Assembly: GCF_946998835.1 (NCBI RefSeq)
Contig: NZ_CAMQAZ010000009.1
Span: 1 to 64,000 of the forward strand
DNA: 64,000 nt
Direction of reading: 5' to 3'
From: an uncultured Corynebacterium sp.
GTDB lineage: Bacteria > Actinomycetota > Actinomycetes > Mycobacteriales > Mycobacteriaceae
Made by a program: the position numbers and the translations under genes
The notes under the pieces: model-generated
What the model was told of the DNA's origin: nothing
Databases searched by the model: none
The model's input: the letters and a program-made list of their open reading frames with translations, nothing else
Part shown: positions 26,120 to 35,079 of the stretch, piece after piece
Layout: the number at the start of each line of letters is the position of its first letter
How positions within the stretch are numbered: position 1 is the stretch's first letter

Positions 26120-27256
26120 TTGAATACAAAATTTGAAAAGGGTGCGGATTTGCCGAGTCTTGATGCCGGCGCAACCCGTCGTGAATTCTTTCGGTCTCGC
26201 GCATCTCGCCGTCTTCACAAGTCTGGCCGTGGTGTAGTCGGGCTGACAGTGGTGACCGGTGTGGCTTTTGGCTCCGTTGGGCTGGCTCCGATTGCCTCCG
26301 CGCAGGACGCTCAGGCAGCTCCGGATTTGGCAACCGCTGAAGGCATCATTGCCGAGTTGGAAAAGATTTCCCGAGACACCGAAGCGGTATCTGAGGAAGT
26401 CACGAAGCTGGATACCCAGGTTCAGGCCAAGGAAGACGAACTCCACCGCGCCGAAACCGAATTGCAGGCCTCCGAAGATCAGGTTGCTCGAGCTCAAGAC
26501 GACCTTAATGCGCTGTCTGGTGAGATTTCGTACTTTGCCAAGAAGCGCATGCGCGGCGAGATTGTCGACCCATTGTCCGCCGCGCTCGGTTCTACTAGTG
26601 CGCAGGATGCCATTGACCGTGCCGGATACATCAACAAGATGTTCCGCGATAACGACGAAATCGTTAGCCGCGCAGTCCAGGCTCGCAAGGATGCGGAGGA
26701 CGGCAAGGCGAATGCAGTGCGTCTGCAGGATGACATCCACAAGCAGCTCGATGATCTGTCCAAACGCCGCGATGAGCTGAATAAGCGCAGCGCTGAATTC
26801 GATGAGCGTGCAGAGCGCGTTAAGTCCATGGTTGACTCGCTGAACGCCCAACAGCGCGAAATTTGGACATCGAAGAACAATCCAGTCACCGAGGGATTGG
26901 ATAACCTGCTTGGTTCGTCCGCTGCTGTTGATGCCGCGATGTCTAAACTGGGTGCCCCGTACTCGTGGGGAGCTGCTGGTCCGTCTGCCTTTGACTGCTC
27001 TGGCCTGATGTACTGGGCCTACCAGCAGGTTGGCAAGTCCATTCCCCGTACCTCGCAGGCCCAGCTTGCCGGTGGCACCCCGGTTAGCCGTGACCAGCTG
27101 CAGCCGGGCGACATTATTGGTTACTACCCGGGCATCACCCATGTGGGCATGTACATCGGCAATGGCCAGATTGTCCACGCTTCCGACTACGGCATTCCAG
27201 TCCAGGTCGTTTCTATCGATCAGGGTGGCCCCTACCAGGGTGCAGTTCGCTTCTAA
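26120..27256 (+). CDS. Secreted NlpC/P60 endopeptidase with coiled coil (RipA-like)
   Basis: About 378 residues. The start is set at the TTG at 26120 (GGGGAAG eight bases upstream) because no ATG lies in frame until the mature protein. A long basic N-region, a hydrophobic core and a signal cleavage near IASAQ-DAQ come first, then a helical coiled-coil domain of about 170 residues rich in Glu, Lys and Ala, and a C-terminal NlpC/P60 domain with catalytic FDCSGLMYWAY and THVGMYIGNG. This layout matches RipA-type hydrolases that split daughter cells. It is not behind the c-di-AMP riboswitch unless read-through occurs. Confidence 0.9.
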   Translation: MNTKFEKGADLPSLDAGATRREFFRSRASRRLHKSGRGVVGLTVVTGVAFGSVGLAPIASAQDAQAAPDLATAEGIIAELEKISRDTEAVSEEVTKLDTQVQAKEDELHRAETELQASEDQVARAQDDLNALSGEISYFAKKRMRGEIVDPLSAALGSTSAQDAIDRAGYINKMFRDNDEIVSRAVQARKDAEDGKANAVRLQDDIHKQLDDLSKRRDELNKRSAEFDERAERVKSMVDSLNAQQREIWTSKNNPVTEGLDNLLGSSAAVDAAMSKLGAPYSWGAAGPSAFDCSGLMYWAYQQVGKSIPRTSQAQLAGGTPVSRDQLQPGDIIGYYPGITHVGMYIGNGQIVHASDYGIPVQVVSIDQGGPYQGAVRF

Positions 27257-27273
27257 CTAGGGCGAGATATACG

Positions 27274-27321
27274 GCGGCGGGCATCGGTGGAGGTCTATAG
27301 GGCTTCCGCGATGCCCGCCGC
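27274..27321 (+). terminator. Terminator after the RipA-like gene
   Basis: GCGGCGGGCATCG pairs perfectly with CGATGCCCGCCGC (13 bp) around 22 bases; TTAATCATTTT follows. Confidence 0.75.
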
Positions 27322-27366
27322 TTAATCATTTTGGTCCTGCCTTCGCATCTTTTTCATCAAGGTAGA

Positions 27367-27372
27367 TAAACT
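27367..27372 (+). promoter_or_regulatory. -10 box of a leaderless pimB transcript
   Basis: TAAACT ends seven bases before the ATG, leaving no space for a ribosome site, and none is visible. Transcription starting at the ATG is inferred. Confidence 0.45.
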
Positions 27373-27379
27373 CGTCTCC

Positions 27380-28534
27380 ATGTCTGCGCGCGTACTGCTC
27401 ATCACGAATGACTTTCCACCTCGCGACGGTGGAATTGAGTCCTACCTACGAGATTTCTGTGCACGTTTGGATTCAGAAAACCTCGTGGTCCTCGCGTCTT
27501 CGCGCGCTGCCGAAGATAAGCTCCGCGCCTACGACGAATCGCTACCGTACCGCGTCTACCGAATGCGAGACTCGGTATTGTTGCCGCTGCCACATGTCGC
27601 CCGCCGCGCCGCTCAGATTATCCGCACCGAACGCATCGACACCGTGTGGTTTGGTGCCGCCGCCCCACTGGGTTTGCTTGCCGACGCGTGCCGCCGCGCA
27701 GGTGCAACCCGCATTGTCGCTACCACTCACGGCCATGAAGTGGGCTGGTCGATGCTGCCAGTGGCTCGACAGGTGCTGGGGCGCATTGGCAAGAGCTCCG
27801 ATGTTGTTACCTATATTTCCCGCTACACTCGCAGTCGATTCGCAGCAGCTTTTGGCCCTCGTGCAGCGTTTGAGCGCCTACCTTCCGGCGTTGATATCGA
27901 AAGGTTCTCCCCGAATCCCGAGGCTGGACAGGAGATTCGGCAACGTCACGGAATTGGCGAGTCGCAGCCGCTTATTGTCTGTATTTCCAGGTTGGTGCGC
28001 CGAAAAGGGCAGGATATGCTCATCCGCATTATGCCTGAGGTACTTCGGCAGCACCCAGACGCTCAATTGCTGATTGTGGGCGTTGGTCCGCTGAAGCGGG
28101 AGCTGGAAACGCTGGCAGAAAAGCTCGGAGTCTCCGAGCAAGTTATCTTCGCCGGGAAGGTATCCTTTGAGGACCTTCCTGCCTACTACAACGCCGCCAC
28201 AGTGTTCGCCATGCCCGCTCGTACCCGTGGCCGAGGGCTCGACGTGGAAGGGCTCGGCATCGTCTACTTGGAAGCTCAAGCCTGCGGAGTCCCAGTAGTA
28301 GCGGGCAATTCAGGCGGTGCGCCGGAAACTGTCATAGACGGAGAAACCGGCATCGTTGTCGACGGTGGCTCCCGGAGTAGCATCACTGCTGGTCTGCTTG
28401 AGATTCTGGACAACCCGCAACGCGCGGCTGCCATGGGGTGCCGCGGTCGTGAACATGTGGTGGAGTCGTGGACCTGGGAAGTCATGGCTGCACGCGCCCG
28501 TCGAATTCTCCGAACCTGCGGAAGCCCTTTATAA
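27380..28534 (+). CDS. pimB: Phosphatidylinositol monomannoside alpha-1,6-mannosyltransferase
   Basis: GT4-family glycosyltransferase of 384 residues that adds the second mannose to PIM1 on the cytosolic face, on the route to lipomannan and lipoarabinomannan. The N-terminal domain has TNDFPPRDGGIESYL; the C-terminal domain has CISRLVRRKGQDML and the EX7E region EGLGIVYLEAQACGVPVV. The order pimB-glk after the NlpC/P60 pair matches C. glutamicum, where this gene is PimB'. Exact acceptor specificity is taken from that family. Confidence 0.88.
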   Translation: MSARVLLITNDFPPRDGGIESYLRDFCARLDSENLVVLASSRAAEDKLRAYDESLPYRVYRMRDSVLLPLPHVARRAAQIIRTERIDTVWFGAAAPLGLLADACRRAGATRIVATTHGHEVGWSMLPVARQVLGRIGKSSDVVTYISRYTRSRFAAAFGPRAAFERLPSGVDIERFSPNPEAGQEIRQRHGIGESQPLIVCISRLVRRKGQDMLIRIMPEVLRQHPDAQLLIVGVGPLKRELETLAEKLGVSEQVIFAGKVSFEDLPAYYNAATVFAMPARTRGRGLDVEGLGIVYLEAQACGVPVVAGNSGGAPETVIDGETGIVVDGGSRSSITAGLLEILDNPQRAAAMGCRGREHVVESWTWEVMAARARRILRTCGSPL

Positions 28535-28535
28535 T
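28530..28535 (+). promoter_or_regulatory. -10 box of a leaderless glk transcript
   Basis: A perfect TATAAT overlaps the pimB stop codon and ends eight bases before the glk ATG. There is no ribosome site in the gap. Confidence 0.55.
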
Positions 28536-28543
28536 TAGCTGTT

Positions 28544-29557
28544 ATGGCCATCGACATTCCGATTCATTCGAGCTCAGACGAGTCCACGACCGCTGACAGC
28601 CCGGCAATCGGTTTCGATATTGGTGGAACAAACCTGCGCGCTGCAGTGGTCAGCGCTGATGGGCAGGTGCTGTACCGGGTCCAAACCAGCTCCGATGGCA
28701 GTGTGGATGCCATCGAACGAGGCATTGTTCAGACTTCCGAGCGCTTAGTTGAGCGCTTCCCAGATGTCAGTGCCATCGGTTTAGCTGTGGCTGGTTTCTT
28801 GGATTCGGACCGTCAAACGGTTCGCTTTGCTCCGCATTTGCCCTGGCGTGATGCGAACGTCGTCAAGCGTTTGTCCTTGCTTCTTCCGTGTCCGCTGCAG
28901 CTTGAGCACGATGCCAACTCGGCGGCGTGGGGCGAGTATCGCTTTGGTGCAGCGCGCGGCGCGGACAACTGGGTGTTGTTTGCGCTCGGCACGGGCATTG
29001 GTGGTGCGATGATGCAGAGTGGTGAGATTTACCGCGGTGCGTACGGCACGGCACCGGAGCTCGGCCACCTCACCGTAGTGCCGGATGGTCGCCCGTGCTC
29101 CTGCGGTAAGCGCGGTTGCTTAGAGCGTTACTGCTCAGGTACGGCGCTGGTCACCACCGCGCAGGAGCTCGTCGAATCCGGTCGCTACTACTCGCGGCTT
29201 ACCGACGGTCTCGTGGCCGGCTCAGTAACTGGCACCGATGTCGTCTCGGCTGCTCGGCAGGGGGATGGTTTGGCTCTGGCGGCGATTGATGACTTTGCTA
29301 CCTGGCTCGGCCGCGGCCTGTCGATGGTGGGAGATGTCTTTGATCCGGAGTTGATTGTCATCGGTGGAGGTGTCGCCTCGGCTTCCGATTTGTATTTGGA
29401 CAAGGCGAAGGCCGAGTTTGCGCGCAATCTCACTGGTGCTGGGTATCGTCCGGTGGCGGATGTGCGAATTGCTGAGCTGGGCGCTGATGCCGGGATGATT
29501 GGTGTCGCGGATATTGCACGCAGCGTCGTGGCTGCCGAGGGCACGGCATCGTCGTAA
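28544..29557 (+). CDS. glk: ROK-family glucokinase
   Basis: ATP-dependent glucose kinase of 337 residues. The phosphate loop FDIGGTNLRAAVV, the sugar-binding ELGHLTV, and the ROK zinc motif CSCGKRGCLE are all present. It converts free glucose to glucose 6-phosphate in the cytosol. It starts nine bases after pimB, but with its own TATAAT. A polyphosphate glucokinase is less likely given this gene's position and full ROK zinc motif. Confidence 0.9.
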   Translation: MAIDIPIHSSSDESTTADSPAIGFDIGGTNLRAAVVSADGQVLYRVQTSSDGSVDAIERGIVQTSERLVERFPDVSAIGLAVAGFLDSDRQTVRFAPHLPWRDANVVKRLSLLLPCPLQLEHDANSAAWGEYRFGAARGADNWVLFALGTGIGGAMMQSGEIYRGAYGTAPELGHLTVVPDGRPCSCGKRGCLERYCSGTALVTTAQELVESGRYYSRLTDGLVAGSVTGTDVVSAARQGDGLALAAIDDFATWLGRGLSMVGDVFDPELIVIGGGVASASDLYLDKAKAEFARNLTGAGYRPVADVRIAELGADAGMIGVADIARSVVAAEGTASS

Positions 29558-29631
29558 AGCGGCATGTGGGGGCTGGAAGGGGATTCCGCCCGCGAAAAGG
29601 TGGGGGAATAGCTGTGGGATTGAATCCCTTT

Positions 29632-29652
29632 ACAGGTGTGAACCTGTATAGT
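29632..29652 (+). promoter_or_regulatory. Palindrome overlapping the acyltransferase -10 box
   Basis: ACAGGT-GTGA-ACCTGT (29632-29647) runs straight into TATAGT (29647-29652), which ends eight bases before the GTG start. A repressor bound there would block RNA polymerase. The regulator is unknown. Confidence 0.5.
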
Positions 29653-29660
29653 TTTAAACT

Positions 29661-30452
29661 GTGAATAATCGCTGGTACAAGTTCTTTAAGTACATCCTCA
29701 TCGGTCCTTGGCTGCGGATTTATAATCGCCCCTACTACATCGGTGGTGAGAAGATTCCACAGGAAGGCCCAGCGCTGATGGTGTCGAATCATCTGGCTGT
29801 GATGGATCACTTTTACTTCCCGCTGGTCTGTCGTCGCCAGCTGACGTTCCTGGCGAAGGCGGAGTATTTCACGACGCCGGGTTTTGTTGGCGGTATTCAG
29901 AAGTTCTTCTTCTCCTCGGTGGGCCAGGTTCCGATTGACCGTACCTCTGGTGATGCGGCTCGTGATGCGCTGAACGCCGGTTTGAAGGTGTTGTCGCGCG
30001 GAGATTTGTTGGGTATTTCCCTGGAGGGAACTCGTAGTCCAGACGGTCGACTGTACCGCGGTAAAACCGGTGCGGCGCGTGTGGCACTGGAGACCGGTGT
30101 GCCAGTGTTCCCGATGGCGATGATTGACACGGAGAAAGCCAATCCGATTGGTACCTGGATTCCGCGTCCGGTAAAGGTGGGCACGATTATCGGTGACCCG
30201 ATCGATCCGTCGGAATACAAAGCGAAGTACAGCGATGAGTACGAGGCAGCTAGAGCACTGACGGATGACTTGATCAAGGAGATTCAGAAGCTCTCGGGTC
30301 AGGAATATGTCAATGCATATGCGACCGATGTGAAGAAGTCTTTGGAAGCTGGCAACGGTTATCCGAAGGGTACTGAGCCGGGTGGTGAACTAACAGTTCC
30401 GGCTCCGGGGCCGAAGCCAACCCCTCGTCGCTGGTTCCGACGCGCTCGATAG
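29661..30452 (+). CDS. 1-acyl-sn-glycerol-3-phosphate acyltransferase family protein
   Basis: 263 residues with the PlsC catalytic motif as NHLAVMDHFYFP (H-X4-D) near residue 39, and the EGTRSPDGRL substrate motif near residue 123. It transfers an acyl chain to lysophosphatidate or a related acceptor at the membrane. The C-terminus is Pro/Arg-rich and basic. The start is a GTG with no ribosome site, consistent with a leaderless mRNA. It lies beside mannolipid genes, so a role in PIM acylation is conceivable but not shown. Confidence 0.85.
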   Translation: MNNRWYKFFKYILIGPWLRIYNRPYYIGGEKIPQEGPALMVSNHLAVMDHFYFPLVCRRQLTFLAKAEYFTTPGFVGGIQKFFFSSVGQVPIDRTSGDAARDALNAGLKVLSRGDLLGISLEGTRSPDGRLYRGKTGAARVALETGVPVFPMAMIDTEKANPIGTWIPRPVKVGTIIGDPIDPSEYKAKYSDEYEAARALTDDLIKEIQKLSGQEYVNAYATDVKKSLEAGNGYPKGTEPGGELTVPAPGPKPTPRRWFRRAR

Positions 30453-30599
30453 AATAGGGCGCAAATAGGTTTCGCGACAGTGGGGCTGCGCACTTCTCGA
30501 TGTCGATTCGGCGCATGGGGAGGGGTTTGCTCGGTAGGGCTCTACAGTTTTGTCGCGAGTTAGCCGAGGCGAGACTGAGGCTAGAGAGGATTCCGCACC

Positions 30600-31091
30600 G
30601 TGCGTTATTTTTATGACACCGAGTTCATTGAGGATGGCAAGACAATTGATCTTGTCTCCATCGGTGTCGTGGCTGAGGATGGCCGCGAATACTACGCGGT
30701 GTCAACCGAGTTTGATGAGAGCAAGGCCGGACCATGGGTGCGGGCCAATGTGCTCAATCAGCTGCCCAACCCCTCCTCTCCGCTGTGGAAGAACCGGGAT
30801 ACTATCCGCGAGGAGCTGCTGGCATTTTTCACAGAGCCCGGTACCGGCAGTCCGGAGCTGTGGGCGTGGGTAGGCGCCTACGACCACATCGCTCTGGTGC
30901 AGCTCTGGGGTGATATGACCAAGTTGCCACAGGTCATGCCGCGTTATACCCGCGAACTCAAGCAGTATTGGGAGATGGCGGGCAAGCCGCGCCTTCCAAG
31001 GCAGACTGCAGGAAAGCATGATGCGCTGGCGGATGCCCAGCACAATCTGGTGAAATTCCAGAGAATCGCGCAGAAGCTGCCACTCGACTAA
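30600..31091 (+). CDS. DEDDh-type 3'-exoribonuclease (Rv2179c/RNase AS family)
   Basis: 163 residues. The N-terminal YDTEFIEDG holds the first acidic pair, WVGAYDHIAL the second region, and KHDALADAQHN the H/D motif of a DEDDh exonuclease. The mycobacterial homologue is a polyadenylate-specific 3'-exoribonuclease, RNase AS. The start is a GTG with GAGAGGA nine bases upstream. It lies just before aroG, as in mycobacteria. Confidence 0.87.
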   Translation: MRYFYDTEFIEDGKTIDLVSIGVVAEDGREYYAVSTEFDESKAGPWVRANVLNQLPNPSSPLWKNRDTIREELLAFFTEPGTGSPELWAWVGAYDHIALVQLWGDMTKLPQVMPRYTRELKQYWEMAGKPRLPRQTAGKHDALADAQHNLVKFQRIAQKLPLD

Positions 31092-31122
31092 TCAGCGGAT
31101 TCTTCAGTATTTGGTGACCTGA

Positions 31123-31152
31123 CTAACACCCTTCTTGCGCGGGCATTACAAT
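31123..31152 (+). promoter_or_regulatory. Predicted aroG promoter (leaderless)
   Basis: CTAACA (31123-31128), 18 bases, TACAAT (31147-31152), then eight bases to the GTG start. The 14-base sequence at 31116-31129 is identical to that before ilvE and sits at the same distance from the -10. Confidence 0.6.
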
Positions 31153-31160
31153 GAACTTCT

Positions 31161-32546
31161 GTGAGTTGGACTATTGATCTCCCTGTAGATGACCTGCCCG
31201 ATCTGCCGCCGCTTCCTGGCGAGATGGCTGACCGCTTTGCTGATGTTGTTTCTCGCCAAGCTCTACAGCAGCCAAGCTGGGATGCGCGCGCAGCTGCTAA
31301 CGTGCGTCGTATTCTCGAAACAGTGCCGCCAATTGTCGTTGCGCCTGAGGTCCGTAAGCTTCGCCAGGAGCTTGCCGACGTCGCCAATGGCAAGGCCTTC
31401 CTGCTGCAGGGCGGTGACTGTGCGGAGACCTTTGAGTCCAATACTGAGCCGCACATTCGCGCAAATGTGAAGACCCTGCTGCAGATGGCGGTTGTGCTGA
31501 CCTACGGCGCATCCACTCCTGTTGTAAAGATGGCCCGTATCGCAGGCCAGTACGCCAAGCCGCGCTCGAAGGACATCGATGGTGACGGTTTGCTCAGCTA
31601 CCGCGGTGACATGGTCAATGGCGTTGAGCCGACTGAAGAAGCTCGAGTTCACGATCCGGCTCGAATGGTACGTGCTTACGCCAACGCTTCTGCGGCGATG
31701 AACTTGGTTCGTGCCCTGACCGGTTCGGGAACTGCTGACCTGCACCGCCTGCATGAGTGGAACCGAGAGTTCGTCAGTAGCTCACCGGCCGGTGCCCGCT
31801 ACGAGGACTTGGCACGCGAGATTGATCACGCACTGCAGTTCATGGCCGCCTGCGGTGTTGCTGACTCCAACCTGCAGACCGCGCAGATTTACTGCTCGCA
31901 CGAGGCGCTGGTTGTTGACTACGAGCGCGCAATGCTGCGTCTGTCCGAAAACGAGGGCGACCAGGAGCTGTTCAATCTCTCGGCACACCAACTGTGGATT
32001 GGTGAGCGCACCCGTGGCATGGAGGACTTCCACGTCAACCTGGCTGCCATGATTGGCAACCCGGTCGGTGTGAAGATTGGCCCGACCACCACGCCGGAGG
32101 AAGCCGTCGCCTACGCCGACAAGCTTGACCCGTTCTTCCAGCCGGGCCGCCTGACCCTGACTTCGCGCCTGGGTAATGACAAGGTGCGCTCCGTGTTGCC
32201 ACCGATTGTCGAGGCTGTTGAAGCTTCCGGGCATAAGGTCATTTGGCAGTGTGACCCGATGCACGGTAATACCTACTCGGCTTCCAACGGCTACAAGACC
32301 CGCCACTTCGACCGCATTGTCGACGAGGTTCAGGGCTTCTTCGAGGTGCACCGCTCAATCGGTTCGCACCCGGGCGGTATTCACGTGGAGCTGACCGGTG
32401 AGGACGTTACTGAGTGCCTCGGTGGTGCGCAGGACATTTCCGATGTTGATTTGCCAGGCCGCTACGCATCCGCATGCGACCCGCGTCTGAACACTCAGCA
32501 GTCGCTGGAGCTGGCCTTCCTGGTCGCCGAGATGCTGCGCAACTAA
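31161..32546 (+). CDS. aroG: 3-deoxy-7-phosphoheptulonate synthase, class II
   Basis: First enzyme of the shikimate pathway, condensing PEP with erythrose 4-phosphate. The 461 residues are a full-length plant-like (class II) DAHP synthase: LLQGGDCAETFE, YGASTPVVKMARIAGQYAKPR, WIGERTRG and WQCDPMHGN are typical metal and substrate blocks. The GTG start follows TACAAT by eight bases, so the mRNA is probably leaderless. It converges on pknL. Confidence 0.95.
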   Translation: MSWTIDLPVDDLPDLPPLPGEMADRFADVVSRQALQQPSWDARAAANVRRILETVPPIVVAPEVRKLRQELADVANGKAFLLQGGDCAETFESNTEPHIRANVKTLLQMAVVLTYGASTPVVKMARIAGQYAKPRSKDIDGDGLLSYRGDMVNGVEPTEEARVHDPARMVRAYANASAAMNLVRALTGSGTADLHRLHEWNREFVSSSPAGARYEDLAREIDHALQFMAACGVADSNLQTAQIYCSHEALVVDYERAMLRLSENEGDQELFNLSAHQLWIGERTRGMEDFHVNLAAMIGNPVGVKIGPTTTPEEAVAYADKLDPFFQPGRLTLTSRLGNDKVRSVLPPIVEAVEASGHKVIWQCDPMHGNTYSASNGYKTRHFDRIVDEVQGFFEVHRSIGSHPGGIHVELTGEDVTECLGGAQDISDVDLPGRYASACDPRLNTQQSLELAFLVAEMLRN

Positions 32547-32611
32547 TTGCAACCAGCTGCAACTAGTTGCGACTAGCTGCAGCTGTAACTGCAACTGCAG
32601 CACAGCTTTTT
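32547..32611 (+). terminator. GCAACT-rich repeat ending in a terminator after aroG
   Basis: Short words GCAACT/AGTTGC/AGCTGC recur every 10-11 bases, including the palindrome GCAACTAGTTGC. At the end AGCTGT (32581-32586) pairs with ACAGCT (32602-32607), followed by five T. The terminator touches the pknL stop codon. Confidence 0.6.
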
Positions 32612-34991
32612 ACAGTGTGCTGACCTCAATGCTGTCGCCCGCCGTGGCTTTCGAGCCCGGCATGGGGGACTGCAGCACAATTCGGTCGCTGTCGCTGGCA
32701 GAGTCGTCAATTTCCAGGTCAAGGTGTTGTTTCTTCGCTTCACGACGTGCCTGCTCGACAGTCTTACCAATCAGCTGTGGCACCTTCACCGCTCTGGAGA
32801 CCGTCAGTGTAACGGTTGCATTGTTGGGGTCAACCAACTTTCCTGCATTCGGTGAGACAGCATCAACACGGCCGAAGTCGCGAGAAGACGATGATGAGTC
32901 CTTTACTTCGTTGACCTCAATGCCCTCGCGTTGCAGGATTTTTCGGGCCGTATCTTCCGGTTTGCCCACTACATTGGGGACCCTGATGCCATTATTGATG
33001 GTCAGAGTGACTGAGCTACCGCGCTCGAGCCCAGTGCCTTCCTCTGGGGACACCGAAGTAACTTCGTCGGGTTCCGCAGAGGAGGAGAATTCCTCCGATA
33101 CCTCGCGGACTTCCAGCCCAGCCTTGCCCAATAGCTCACGGGCTTCATCTTCTTTAAGGCCAACGATTTTAGGCACTTTCACCGGAGCTGGCCCCTTGGA
33201 ATAATGCACAGTTACGACTGAGCCAACATCGACCGACTGGCCGGGGGCGGGAACGGCAAAGACCAATCCACCGGTGGAAACGTCATCGGAAAAGACGGGC
33301 TCTCCAACTTCTTCTATCAACGTCCGCTTAGCCAGCGCCGCGCTGAACACTTCCTTAGAGTGGTTCGCAGGATACGCGGGCACGGTTGGGCGTCCGAGGC
33401 TGACCAGAACACGCACATCGTCGCCACGGACAACCCGGGCACCGGCTAAGGGTTCCGAGCCAATAATCTGGGACACCGCGACGTCATTGTCGTAGCGTTC
33501 ATCAACCACCGGTTCAAAGCCCGCTTCACTGATAGCGGTCATCGCCTGCGGTTGAGACAGCCCAGTGATGGAAGGGACCTCGCCGTAGCGGCCAGAGCCC
33601 AACCACCATGCGCCGAGGCCCATGCCGAGCGTGGCAACGAGCGCGATAATCAGCCATAGTGCGCACCCGCGTCGAGTCCGCTGTCGGGTGGCGCGACGGC
33701 TCTTCGGCGGTACTGTCTGAGCTGATTTAGGCTGCGGATGCTGGGAACCCTGCGTATGCGGTGACTGCGGGTACGCAGGGCCACCCGAAATCTCTGCTGG
33801 TACGGGTCCTCCGGTCTGTGGCTCCGGTGTGTCCCAGTCAGCGGCGATGTACCCATCATGGCGGTCAAAAGTGCGTGTCCGCCCCGCATCTGGGTCGTCG
33901 AAATCGGCGAAGATGTTCGGTGGTCCCGGTGGCGGAGGAGCTTCTGGGTAGCCGGGGGTGTCCGTCGACAAGCCGTAGCCAGCATAATCATCGTGACCGA
34001 AGCGCTCGGGTGTCGTCTCTGCGGTGTCGTGGTGGTCATCCACCTGGCCGTTGTCCCGGGGGACTGGACGGCGAATGTCCGGGATGGGGTCCTCGATAGC
34101 GACGGCGTTGGCGGCAGCCGAATTCACAGGGGAAGGTACTCGGAACGGCGGCAAGTCCAATTCGTACACAATATCTTCGAGCGCATCGGCGAATTCCTCG
34201 GCGCTTTCAAAGCGATCCTCCGGCCTGCGAGCACAGGCTCGGGCGACCAACTCGTCGAACTCCTCTGGAACGCCGTCGATGAGTTCGGAGGGCGGAGGGA
34301 CATCTTCGTTCAGGCGCTTCATAGCGACACCGAGTGAAGTATCGGCGATAAACGGGGTAGTGCCGGTCAGCAGCTCAAAGAGCAAGATACCGGCGGAGTA
34401 CACGTCGGAGGCGGGGGAGATGGATTCGCCCGTGACCTGCTCTGGGGCGAGATAAGCCACGGTACCGACGATGACCGAGTTAGAGGTCACCTTGGCATCA
34501 GCAGCCGCGCGTACCAGACCGAAGTCCGCCAGCTTCACGCGACCGTAGAAGGAAATTAAAACGTTTTCCGGCTTGATATCGCGGTGCACCATACCACGGG
34601 AATGTGCCACCGATAGGGCACGCAGAACTGAGCGCATCACGACGGCAGCTGCATGCGGTGGCATTGGGCCGCGCTCACGGAGCAGCTCGCGGAGCGTGCC
34701 GCCGTCGATGAACTCCATAATGAGGAATACGTGTCCAGCCGGGTCTGTGCCCTGGTCGTAGACATTGACCAGTGACTCATCATCGAGGTGCGCGACTGCA
34801 CGGGCCTCGCGTTCGAAGCGGATACGGAAAGACTCATCGTTGACAAAGCGCGGATCCATGACCTTCGCGGCCACCCTGCGATCGAGCCGCAAATCGGTGG
34901 CGCAGTACACGGTGCTCATCCCACCGTGTGCGATGGTGGCTCCAATACGGTAGCGACCATCGAGAATCTGCCCCTCGACAAGCTGCGACAT
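32610..34991 (-). CDS. pknL: PASTA-domain serine/threonine protein kinase PknL
   Basis: 793 residues from MSQLVEGQIL; GGGAAGG lies just upstream. Kinase domain at about 14-280 with a Gly loop, catalytic Lys43, HRD (137-139) and DFG (157-159). A Pro/Asp-rich juxtamembrane region leads to one membrane helix (about 444-466). Outside are five PASTA repeats from about residue 472, the second degenerate. PASTA domains sense peptidoglycan fragments or lipid II. Position between aroG and an Rv2175c-type gene identifies it as PknL rather than PknA or PknB. Confidence 0.92.
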   Translation of the reverse strand: MSQLVEGQILDGRYRIGATIAHGGMSTVYCATDLRLDRRVAAKVMDPRFVNDESFRIRFEREARAVAHLDDESLVNVYDQGTDPAGHVFLIMEFIDGGTLRELLRERGPMPPHAAAVVMRSVLRALSVAHSRGMVHRDIKPENVLISFYGRVKLADFGLVRAAADAKVTSNSVIVGTVAYLAPEQVTGESISPASDVYSAGILLFELLTGTTPFIADTSLGVAMKRLNEDVPPPSELIDGVPEEFDELVARACARRPEDRFESAEEFADALEDIVYELDLPPFRVPSPVNSAAANAVAIEDPIPDIRRPVPRDNGQVDDHHDTAETTPERFGHDDYAGYGLSTDTPGYPEAPPPPGPPNIFADFDDPDAGRTRTFDRHDGYIAADWDTPEPQTGGPVPAEISGGPAYPQSPHTQGSQHPQPKSAQTVPPKSRRATRQRTRRGCALWLIIALVATLGMGLGAWWLGSGRYGEVPSITGLSQPQAMTAISEAGFEPVVDERYDNDVAVSQIIGSEPLAGARVVRGDDVRVLVSLGRPTVPAYPANHSKEVFSAALAKRTLIEEVGEPVFSDDVSTGGLVFAVPAPGQSVDVGSVVTVHYSKGPAPVKVPKIVGLKEDEARELLGKAGLEVREVSEEFSSSAEPDEVTSVSPEEGTGLERGSSVTLTINNGIRVPNVVGKPEDTARKILQREGIEVNEVKDSSSSSRDFGRVDAVSPNAGKLVDPNNATVTLTVSRAVKVPQLIGKTVEQARREAKKQHLDLEIDDSASDSDRIVLQSPMPGSKATAGDSIEVSTL

Positions 34992-35066
34992 AAACCAGCC
35001 TTCCCTATTCCAATCAGTTGCTTCCAACAAGTATATGGGGACGTACCTACTGCGAAGCCAACGCGC

Positions 35067-35072
35067 TAAAGT
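35067..35072 (+). promoter_or_regulatory. -10 box of a leaderless transcript
   Basis: TAAAGT ends seven bases before the GTG of the Rv2175c-type gene; no ribosome site is visible. Confidence 0.4.
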
Positions 35073-35079
35073 GACCAGT

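Noticed and set aside
25940..27178. 412-codon open frame on the minus strand
   Set aside because: Antisense to the RipA-like hydrolase, which has a signal peptide and catalytic residues.
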